Positions 57,555 through 64,000 of a stretch of DNA of 64,000 bases are shown piece after piece. Positions within the stretch are counted from its first letter, which is position 1, and each line of letters opens with the position of its first letter. Below the pieces are notes generated by a model. That model ran no database searches, was not told where the DNA came from, and saw only the letters and a program-made list of their open reading frames with translations. The translations under genes were made by a program, and so were the position numbers. The DNA is from Desulfurellaceae bacterium bin18 (lineage in GTDB: Bacteria > Desulfobacterota > Binatia > Bin18), in assembly GCA_002238415.1 (NCBI GenBank), contig MPMI01000003.1, forward strand, positions 1 to 64,000. The letters run 5' to 3'.

Positions 57555-59066
57555 ATGGGCGTACGCACTGGCCAGGAATATATTGACGGACTCCGAGACG
57601 ACCGGGAGCTGTACGTCAACGGAGAGCTTGTTCGTGACGTGACCACCTACCCCGCCTTTCAGGGCGTCATCCGGGAGATGGCAAAACTATACGACCGACA
57701 GCATGAAGAAACCTATAAAGACATTTTGACCTGTCCCTCCCCCACCTCGAATGAACCGGTCAGCACCTCGTTTGTGTTGGCCGAAAGCTGGGCGGACATT
57801 GAGAAACGGCGCTTTGGGGAGACGACGCGGTGCGAGTTGACCTGCGGCATGATGGGCCGCTTGCCCGACTATATGAATGCCTTTGTCGCCGATATGGCGG
57901 CAATCACCGCATGGCTGGGACGCAACGAGTCGCGCTTTGGGGACAACGCCTGGACGTATTATGAGTTGTGCCGCGAAAAAGATCTCTGTCTGACCCACAC
58001 CCTGGTCGATCCGCAGATCGACAAGACCAAAGGCGTCGAAGACCAGGACAGCATCCGTATCGTCAAGGAGACCGACGCCGGCCTGATCGTTAACGGCGCC
58101 CGCATGCTGTCCACCCTCGCCCCGATCAGCGACGATATCTGGGTTGCGCCGTATATGCCGCGCAAGCCGGGACAAGAAGCGTATGCCGTCAGTTTTTCCA
58201 TCCCGGTGGCCACCCCAGGGCTCAAGTTTATCTGCCGGGAGCCCTACGATACCGGGGCCGGAGACTTTAACCGTCCGTTGAGCAGTCGGTTTGACGAAGG
58301 CGACGCCATTGCCGTTTTTGATAACGTCTTGGTCCCGTGGGAGCGGGTTTTTGCGGCCCGGGATGTGGAAACCTACAATCTCATTGCACCCCGCATGCCG
58401 GGCTATTTTGCCTTGCAGGCTGTTATTCGTGGCGCGGTCAAACTGCGCTTTATGACCGGTCTGGCCTGCCTGGTCGCCCACAGCATCGGGCGCTCGGAGA
58501 TTACGCGCTACCAGGAACTCATAGGCGAACTCGTCTCCTACGTGGAACTGGCCGACGGCCTGGTCACGGCCACGGCGCACGAAGTCTGGACAAATGCCCA
58601 GGCCGGCGAGGGCGAGACGGATTCCACTTCAGAAGCAGTCGCTGCAGCAAAGAGCTTCGTGCCGGGTCTGGCCACCCTCTTTGGAGCGCCGGACAAGGGC
58701 ATGTTGGGCATCACCACGCTGCGCATCTTTTTTCCCCTCGTCCACACAAGGGCGGTTGAGGTTATCCGCCTTGCGGGAAGCAGCGGCCTGGTCATGACCC
58801 CGACCGAGCAGGATTTCGCCAACCCTGCCCTGCAAGAACTTCTGCCGCGTTATCTACGTGGCCGCGACACCCCGGCCGAGGAGCGGGTGCGTATCATGAA
58901 GCTGGCCTGGGACGCCATCAGCACCCAGTTTGGTGGACGGCAATTATTGTACGAGTGGTTTTTTGCCGGGGATCCGATCAATAACCGGATTCTGTATTAC
59001 GGCACGCATAAACGCGGCGAATGTGAGGCTCTGGTGCGAAATTTTCTCAACTCTCTCAAGGGATAA
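57555..59066 (+). CDS. 4-hydroxyphenylacetate 3-hydroxylase-family (HpaB-like) flavin monooxygenase
   Basis: A 503-residue FADH2-using monooxygenase of the HpaB/PvcC family with an acyl-CoA-dehydrogenase-like fold. Visible stretches are TGQEYIDGLRDDRELYVNGE, DQDSIRIVKETDAGLIVNGA, VPWERVFAARDVETYN and FGAPDKGMLGITTLRIFFP near the C-terminus. Such enzymes add one hydroxyl to a phenol and need a separate flavin reductase, which is not in this window. It lies 22 bp after the SDR and 11 bp before the aldolase-family gene, so it belongs to the operon. Confidence 0.87.
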   Translation: MGVRTGQEYIDGLRDDRELYVNGELVRDVTTYPAFQGVIREMAKLYDRQHEETYKDILTCPSPTSNEPVSTSFVLAESWADIEKRRFGETTRCELTCGMMGRLPDYMNAFVADMAAITAWLGRNESRFGDNAWTYYELCREKDLCLTHTLVDPQIDKTKGVEDQDSIRIVKETDAGLIVNGARMLSTLAPISDDIWVAPYMPRKPGQEAYAVSFSIPVATPGLKFICREPYDTGAGDFNRPLSSRFDEGDAIAVFDNVLVPWERVFAARDVETYNLIAPRMPGYFALQAVIRGAVKLRFMTGLACLVAHSIGRSEITRYQELIGELVSYVELADGLVTATAHEVWTNAQAGEGETDSTSEAVAAAKSFVPGLATLFGAPDKGMLGITTLRIFFPLVHTRAVEVIRLAGSSGLVMTPTEQDFANPALQELLPRYLRGRDTPAEERVRIMKLAWDAISTQFGGRQLLYEWFFAGDPINNRILYYGTHKRGECEALVRNFLNSLKG

Positions 59067-59077
59067 GGAGCGGCGGC

Positions 59078-60097
59078 ATGGCAGATTATCGAAAACACGA
59101 AGCGCGCGAGTGGGCCAAAGCAACCATGAAGGGTGTGGCCAATACCATCACCCCCACCTTCACCCAGGACTTACACGGCCTGAACGAAAAAGCCATTCGC
59201 CACGATGTACGCAAGGAAATCGAATACGGCTTTTGGGGCACCCTGCTCGTGGCCGAAACCGCGACCACGTTTGACGAGTACGTCCAATTCGCACAGTGGG
59301 CGGCAGATGAAGCCAAAGGTCGGCTCCACCTGATTCACCACGCCAGCTTCAATAACCTGGAAGAAAATATCGTAGCCGTCCAAGCCACCGAGCGGGCAGG
59401 TGCCGACCTCGTCCTGCTCTCCTACCCGCCCACCTTTTATCCGGACAGCGCGGACGATATCTATCGCTACACCAAAACATTTTGTGATAACACCAATCTG
59501 GCGGTGATGCTCTTCCCTGTTCCGCTATGGGGGTTTGAACGTATCCATCCGGCCGCGGGCTTTGGTCCGGAGCTGATCCAGCGCCTACTCGACGAGGTGC
59601 CGAATATCGCCGCGATCAAGGCGGAAGGCGGCATGCCGTCCATCGGGGGATTTGTGGACGTGTATAAACGCTTCGGCGACCGGGTCGTTGTGACCGAACC
59701 GATTGAAGGCAACGGTCTGCCCATGGCCGGCCTGGTGCCCATGCAGTTTATGGGGACGAGCAATTATGAGTACTGGGGGCCGATGATTCCCAGGATTTTC
59801 GGCCTGATCCAGGACGGACAGTTCGAGGCCGCCATGGAATTATACTGGCAGATTCACCCGGCGCGTCAGGCGAGTATGCAGGCCATGGCCATGCTGGCAG
59901 GCTCAAATTTTTTGCACCGGATGATTTGGAAATACCAAGGCTGGCTGAGCGGCTTTAACGGCGGCCCGCTCCGCACGCCGACCATGCGCCTGAACGATCG
60001 CCAGATGAAGCCCTTACGCCAGGGGCTGATCGCCTCCGGACTCGAAGTCCCGGTTGAGGACGACAAGGAGTTCTTTATCGGGCGCAACCCGGCCTAG
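59078..60097 (+). CDS. Dihydrodipicolinate-synthase-family aldolase/hydratase
   Basis: A 339-residue Schiff-base aldolase. The lysine is in IAAIKAEGG (about K181). The family's GFWG at strand 2 (DVRKEIEYGFWGTLLVAET) and the FPVPLWGF element where the tyrosine usually lies are visible. The longer-than-DHDPS length and the aromatic operon suggest the hydratase-aldolase subgroup (NahE-like), which cleaves the side-chain product of ring opening to an aldehyde and pyruvate. This assignment is inferred. GGAGCGG precedes the ATG. Confidence 0.75.
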   Translation: MADYRKHEAREWAKATMKGVANTITPTFTQDLHGLNEKAIRHDVRKEIEYGFWGTLLVAETATTFDEYVQFAQWAADEAKGRLHLIHHASFNNLEENIVAVQATERAGADLVLLSYPPTFYPDSADDIYRYTKTFCDNTNLAVMLFPVPLWGFERIHPAAGFGPELIQRLLDEVPNIAAIKAEGGMPSIGGFVDVYKRFGDRVVVTEPIEGNGLPMAGLVPMQFMGTSNYEYWGPMIPRIFGLIQDGQFEAAMELYWQIHPARQASMQAMAMLAGSNFLHRMIWKYQGWLSGFNGGPLRTPTMRLNDRQMKPLRQGLIASGLEVPVEDDKEFFIGRNPA

Positions 60098-60106
60098 GGA
60101 GACCGC

Positions 60107-61096
60107 GTGACCTTACTCCTGACAAACAGAGACGTAGAACGAGCCACAGACATCAAGACCCAGATCGACCGCATCGAGCAGGGCTTGCTCGAAGAAGCCA
60201 GAGACGCGGTCGAACTTCCCCCGCGTCTCAACCTGGCCACGACTTCGGGCTTTTTTCGCGTCATGCCGGCGGTGATGCGAGACAGCGGCCTGATGGGATA
60301 CAAGGTGTTTCACGGCTCGGTCCAGCACGGCGTACGCTATCTCATCGCGGTCTATGATGAAAAAGACGGACGACTCTTGTCGCTCATGGACGCCGCCTAT
60401 CTGACCGCAACGCGCACCGGTGCGACAACCGGTGTGGCCACCAAGTATATGGCCAGGCCCGAGGTCAGGACCGTGGGCGTGATTGGCTCGGGCCTGGAAG
60501 CGACGACAAACTTGCAGGCCGTGTGCGCCGTCCGGCCGATTGAAGCCGGCAAGGTCTTTAGCCCAACTCAGACGAATCGTGAGCGCTTTGCCGCGCGGAT
60601 GAGCGAGCAACTCGGCATCGCCCTCAGCGCAGTCACGACCCCGGAGGAAGCGGTCAGCGGTGTTGATATTGTTGTAGTGGCCACCAATACCACCGGTGTC
60701 GGTGATCTGATCGCCTACCGTGGCAAATGGATGGAAACCGGAAGCCATATCAATTCGATTGGCTCAACCGGCTTGCAGCTACGTGAGATTGATGCGGAGA
60801 CTTTTCAACGCGCGGAACGCATTGTGGTCGATTCACGAGTGCAGATGGAGGGTGAGTCGGGCGACCTCAAAGCCGCGATGGCAGCCGGGACGTATGATCG
60901 CGCAAAAGTGACGGAACTCAAAGAAGTGGTCGCCGGTCGCGTCCCAGGTCGCTCGGGATCGGACGAGGTCACCCTGTTCAAATCCGTGGGCACCGCCATC
61001 CAGGACGTCGCCGCAGGCTTCACCGTCTACAAAGAAGCCGTCCGCCAGGGATTTGGTCAGGACGTGGGCGAGTTTCTGGAATTGAAAACGTTTTAG
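60107..61096 (+). CDS. Ornithine cyclodeaminase / mu-crystallin family protein
   Basis: A 329-residue NAD(P)-binding protein. It shows LPPRLNLATTSGFFRVMPA, DAAYLTATRTGATTGVATKY (typical family helix) and the Rossmann motif VGVIGSGLEATTNLQA (about 125-140). Members reduce imines, cyclise ornithine or, as mu-crystallin, reduce ketimines. Its role in an aromatic operon is unclear; a reductive or amino-acid step on a pathway product is possible. It begins with GTG 60107 preceded by GGGAGACC, eight bases after the aldolase stop, and ends the operon. Confidence 0.85.
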   Translation: MTLLLTNRDVERATDIKTQIDRIEQGLLEEARDAVELPPRLNLATTSGFFRVMPAVMRDSGLMGYKVFHGSVQHGVRYLIAVYDEKDGRLLSLMDAAYLTATRTGATTGVATKYMARPEVRTVGVIGSGLEATTNLQAVCAVRPIEAGKVFSPTQTNRERFAARMSEQLGIALSAVTTPEEAVSGVDIVVVATNTTGVGDLIAYRGKWMETGSHINSIGSTGLQLREIDAETFQRAERIVVDSRVQMEGESGDLKAAMAAGTYDRAKVTELKEVVAGRVPGRSGSDEVTLFKSVGTAIQDVAAGFTVYKEAVRQGFGQDVGEFLELKTF

Positions 61097-61184
61097 GCGT
61101 AGGTTTCTGCCTTCTACTCAATAAAGAACCACGCCGGGGCATGCTGTCCCGTCACTGGTATCGGGTCAAGAGGCGGACATATGC

Positions 61185-62003
61185 TCAGCTCTCAGATGGT
61201 TTACGCGCGCGGACGAAGGCACTGCCGAACTTGCCGTCAACCTCAGAGGCAACGGCCTCAACATCAACCCCTTTGTCGGCAAGATAGGCACGGGCATCCT
61301 CTACACGGTAAATCCGAGTGGATTCAAGATCGATATCGACAAAGCCAGCCTGAGCGAGTTTGGTCCGGTATTCGTGCTCTTCTAACACGCCGGCGATACA
61401 CCCAATCCACAGTTCAACGTGGCGTTGAATCTGCTCAGGGACCGCTCCACGCACGACAATGTCAGAAACCGCAAACCGTCCGTCTGGGCGAAGCACGCGC
61501 AGCGCTTCAGAGAGGACGCGATCTTTGTCTGCCGACAGATTAATCACGCAGTTTGATATAATGACATCAACCGAGTTGTCAGGCAGGGGAATGTCTTCCA
61601 TCTCGCCTTTCAGAAACTCGACATTTTCGATCCCGGCCTTCCGTTGGTTTTCACGCGCTAAGTCCAGCATTTCGTCGGTCATATCGAGACCATAGACTGC
61701 TCCTGTAGGACCGACTCGTCTGGCCGACAGGAGCACATCTATACCGCCCCCCGAGCCGAGATCGAGCACGGTCTCACCTGGATTGAGCTGAGCCAGGGCG
61801 GTGGGGTTACCACAGCCGAGCGAGGCGGCAATCGCCTCCAGAGGAATCCCTGTGATCTGGTCCTCGGCGTAGAGGTGTGAGGTAATCGGATCATCGGCAC
61901 TTGCTGTTGCCTCCCCGCAGGAAGCCCGGCCACCCTGGGCTGCTTGGAGCGCCGCTTTTCCGTACACTTCCTTGACTTGCTGTTTCACATCCTTACTTTG
62001 CAT
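61185..62003 (-). CDS. arsM: Arsenite methyltransferase
   Basis: A 272-residue SAM-dependent arsenite methyltransferase. Motif I is TVLDLGSGGGIDVLLSARRV (about 78-98). Three cysteines that bind As(III) in this family are placed at C64 (SLGCGNP), C152 (IISNCVINL) and C202 (ELWIGCIAGVLEE), so methylation should be possible. It would methylate arsenite to volatile or less bound forms; no arsR or efflux gene is adjacent. AGGAGGTCAGC precedes the ATG. It is downstream of the amine oxidase gene on the same strand after 27 bp. Confidence 0.92.
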   Translation of the reverse strand: MQSKDVKQQVKEVYGKAALQAAQGGRASCGEATASADDPITSHLYAEDQITGIPLEAIAASLGCGNPTALAQLNPGETVLDLGSGGGIDVLLSARRVGPTGAVYGLDMTDEMLDLARENQRKAGIENVEFLKGEMEDIPLPDNSVDVIISNCVINLSADKDRVLSEALRVLRPDGRFAVSDIVVRGAVPEQIQRHVELWIGCIAGVLEEHEYRTKLAQAGFVDIDLESTRIYRVEDARAYLADKGVDVEAVASEVDGKFGSAFVRARKPSES

Positions 62004-62030
62004 GCTGACCTCCTGCTGTCGTGTGATGTC

Positions 62031-63518
62031 TTATGCCCTATTGTCTGGGGGCATTCCACTATCGGATTGGGCGGTCGATTGGACAGCTTGAGCCTGCACC
62101 TGCCGGGCCGCGTGCTGGCCCGTCCAGTACGCTCCGTGGACCGTCCCAGGGTCATGGAGATGCAGAGCTTCCCCGGCGAAAAACAGCCGACCTGCAATCG
62201 GTCTTGAAAGAATCTCCGGCTCCCCACCGTTCGCCCCGACGCGGAGATAGGCATACGACCCGCGCGCAAACGGGTCCGAGCGCCAGCGCTGGATTATCAC
62301 CTCGGTTGGCTCGGGAACAGCCGTTCCCATCACGCCGGAGAATTCTTTCCGTAGCCGTGTCACAATGGCCTGGTCTGACAGCTCCTCAATCTCGTCGGCG
62401 GCAGTTCCGCCGCTGAGACCGATCAGCATAGGTACGCCGGCATAGGCAGCGAAATTGACATAAAAAGAGCACAGGCTGCTGCCACACACAAAAACAAAAT
62501 CCGGCTCTTCGGGCCAAAACACGTGCGGGAAGCGAAGAATCACCTTATTAAAGAGCCCCATGCCGAGGCGGGACAAAGCGGTCCGATGCGAGTGTGGTAA
62601 TACCGGCTCAAAGACGATCTGCTCCGATTGCAGTACCCCGATGGGGACGGTGACGACCACCCCGTCTGCGGTAAACGTTTCCCGCTCTGTCTCAACCAGG
62701 ACGCCGTCTGTTCCATATGCAATTCGTTTAACAGTCTGGCCGAACCGGACCGGGAGACCTTCGGCAAGGGGCCGGACCAGCCTGTCCATCCCATCGAGCA
62801 CAAATTGCTCCCCCGAGGGAAAACCTTCCCCTGTTGGCCCGGTTATCGATTCGTACAGTAGACCGGCAAAACCGAGATCGTGGGGAGACGCGGCGTAGAG
62901 GTTCTCTATCCCCCTCTCGATCCGACAACGCGCCAGACGGCCGGCCTCGGTCGACGGAGCGGGAATCGCACTCAAGACATCGGCGACCGACACCCTGGTA
63001 CCGGGGCGTCCAAGCCAGCGGCGAGCCAGAGTCGAGACATAGGTCCAGCCGCTCTGTCTGTACACCGCGGCTTCCAACTTTGCATATTCGGACTCAAATG
63101 CGGCGCGGGAGACGGCGGACCGACCGACCGTGCCCAGTTCATAGGCCGCCAGATTGCCATACTCGCTCACCCGCGTCCTGAGACCCAGGTTCGCGGCAAC
63201 GGCCTTGAGCGGATTGCCCCGCCCGCCGTGCAACCAGGACGCCCCGAGGTCGATGGGGGTTTCAAAGCGGCGGTCGGTCCAGACCCGGCCGCCGATACGG
63301 TCTCGGGCTTCCAGAATGGTGACCGCATAGCCGGCGCGCTGGAGCTCACGAGCCGCGGCCAGCCCACTCATACCGGCCCCTACAATCAGGACTCTGCCGC
63401 CAGGAGGAACGGCAGAGGGTGTTTGAGACCGACAACCAGGCAACACGACCGCCCCAGCCTTCAGCACCAGTTTATGAAAGTCGCGGCGTGCGATTTTTTC
63501 CACATCACCCCTGCTCAC
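62031..63518 (-). CDS. Flavin monoamine oxidase-family protein with Tat-lipoprotein signal
   Basis: A 495-residue amine-oxidase-type flavoprotein. The N-terminus (EKIARRDFHKLVLKAGAVVL then PGC) combines a twin-arginine motif with a lipobox cysteine, so it is likely exported and lipid-anchored after folding with FAD. The FAD dinucleotide motif is VLIVGAGMSGLAAARELQRA, then RIGGRVWTD. The C-terminal FAD-contact is FFAGEALHLHDPGTVHGAYW. It could oxidise polyamines or amino acids. The start is GTG 63518, which overlaps the amidohydrolase stop (GTGA). The frame extension to 63599 shadows that gene. Confidence 0.85.
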   Translation of the reverse strand: MSRGDVEKIARRDFHKLVLKAGAVVLPGCRSQTPSAVPPGGRVLIVGAGMSGLAAARELQRAGYAVTILEARDRIGGRVWTDRRFETPIDLGASWLHGGRGNPLKAVAANLGLRTRVSEYGNLAAYELGTVGRSAVSRAAFESEYAKLEAAVYRQSGWTYVSTLARRWLGRPGTRVSVADVLSAIPAPSTEAGRLARCRIERGIENLYAASPHDLGFAGLLYESITGPTGEGFPSGEQFVLDGMDRLVRPLAEGLPVRFGQTVKRIAYGTDGVLVETERETFTADGVVVTVPIGVLQSEQIVFEPVLPHSHRTALSRLGMGLFNKVILRFPHVFWPEEPDFVFVCGSSLCSFYVNFAAYAGVPMLIGLSGGTAADEIEELSDQAIVTRLRKEFSGVMGTAVPEPTEVIIQRWRSDPFARGSYAYLRVGANGGEPEILSRPIAGRLFFAGEALHLHDPGTVHGAYWTGQHAARQVQAQAVQSTAQSDSGMPPDNRA

Positions 63519-64000
63519 GCCATCCGGTTGAGCATATACTGAGGGGCCATCTCCCGGTCCAGATACTGATTCAAGAACTCGACACACACCGGACGGCATT
63601 GACGGAAGAGGTCGGCCCGCTGAAGGTCCTGGGCGGTCGGCGGCTGAGCCGCGGCCTCGCGGAGCTGAGCGAGCAGGTCTGCCTTGTTGAAACGCAAGTG
63701 CGTGCGGTTTTCCATGACCAGCTCACCGTCAATAATGACGGTCTCCACATCCGTCCCCTTGGCCCGGTAGACAAAGGCATCAGCCATATGGATGTTAGGC
63801 GCGAGATACGGCTGGGTCATGGTTTGCAGATTCACCAGAATGATATCCGCGGCCCGGCCCGGTTCAATCCTGCCGATAGCGTCCGCTCGCAGGGTTGCCC
63901 GCGCCCCGTTCAGCGTGGCCATACGCATGACGTCATGCGGGCTGACCCAGGGCGAGGTCGGACGTGGCAGGCGGTGCAGCTTGGAGACCAGACGTAGTTC
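63515..64000 (-). CDS. Amidohydrolase, 3' part (cut by the window edge)
   Basis: About 162 C-terminal residues of a metal-dependent amidohydrolase; the frame is open to the window edge. ATLNGARATLRADAIGRIEP, GRAADIILVNLQTMTQPYLA and VETVIIDGELVMENR are the usual closing part of the barrel and beta sandwich of the TrzA/AtzA/SAH-deaminase group. The metal-binding histidines lie off-window. It is coupled to the amine oxidase gene by a 4-bp overlap, so both may act on nitrogenous substrates. Confidence 0.85.
   Translation of the reverse strand, partial: ELRLVSKLHRLPRPTSPWVSPHDVMRMATLNGARATLRADAIGRIEPGRAADIILVNLQTMTQPYLAPNIHMADAFVYRAKGTDVETVIIDGELVMENRTHLRFNKADLLAQLREAAAQPPTAQDLQRADLFRQCRPVCVEFLNQYLDREMAPQYMLNRMA

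Noticed and set aside
1..64000. tRNA, rRNA or other structural RNA genes
   Set aside because: I found no cloverleaf-like or ribosomal sequence by eye; a covariance scan could still find small RNAs.

Overview
This is a GC-rich bacterial chromosome segment, most likely from an uncultivated Gram-negative heterotroph. Evidence for this is the lipoprotein and Tat signals, a type-B-like succinate dehydrogenase, and a large set of luciferase-like monooxygenases, SDRs, a CoA-transferase and a Rieske dioxygenase. The gene mix recalls Tectomicrobia/Entotheonella-like or deltaproteobacterial-type genomes, but the window holds no rRNA or other phylogenetic marker, so that is only an inference. TGA is a normal stop for many genes here. 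Yet two genes carry an in-frame TGA exactly at a catalytic cysteine, followed by a bacterial SECIS-like hairpin. I therefore infer that the organism makes selenoproteins.

Layout. 1-3100: REP-like repeats, a toxin remnant, a methyltransferase, Uma2 and DUF29 proteins and a HigBA-type toxin-antitoxin pair. 3100-14300: an esterase, a ParA ATPase converging on (and overlapping) a CHAD protein, a DNA polymerase I lacking the 5' nuclease, a HAD phosphatase, an exported metallophosphoesterase, a large exported M28 peptidase and a GNAT acetyltransferase. 14385-15345: a glutaredoxin-like selenoprotein gene broken by a 26-bp triplication, a small unknown protein and a NIPSNAP protein. 15404-21819: a TCA block, with a minus-strand operon of class I fumarase (two subunits) plus sdhC-sdhA-sdhB, divergent from class II fumC. 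21878-26637: a zinc alcohol dehydrogenase whose last 139 bp recur 3,540 bp downstream, bracketing an accessory island with an AbiJ-like protein and several small unknown genes. 26637-45741: a redox/catabolic block of five luciferase-like (LLM) monooxygenase genes (one broken by a 95-bp tandem duplication), three paralogous SDRs, a Tat-exported sulfite-oxidase-type molybdoenzyme with its cytochrome c, an AhpD-like selenoprotein, a linalool dehydratase/isomerase-like protein, a CaiB-type CoA-transferase, a methyltransferase and a Pycsar-effector-like membrane protein. A sixth LLM gene, at 26637, opens this block. 45931-50016: an MFS transporter whose last 195 bp recur 2,691 bp downstream, bracketing a second island with an HNH-like protein and a repeat-rich lipoprotein. 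50048-53823: HicBA with a palindromic operator, a GST, an aminotransferase, a HAD phosphatase and a membrane protein. 53975-61096: a plus-strand aromatic-catabolism operon (extradiol dioxygenase, Rieske alpha and beta subunits, SDR, HpaB-type hydroxylase, DHDPS-family aldolase, ornithine-cyclodeaminase-family protein). 61185-64000: ArsM, a Tat-lipoprotein amine oxidase and the 3' part of an amidohydrolase.

How the genes fit together. The aromatic operon parallels the classical route of dioxygenase, dihydrodiol dehydrogenase, extradiol cleavage and hydratase-aldolase. The LLM monooxygenases resembling sulfone/sulfonate monooxygenases, together with the exported sulfite dehydrogenase, suggest organosulfur oxidation. 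The most notable findings are the two selenocysteine candidates, which share 8-bp stems capped by the same GUU loop, and the two unrelated islands that each follow an intact gene and end in a copy of that gene's 3' end. A 55-bp hairpin repeat also occurs three times in gene leaders.
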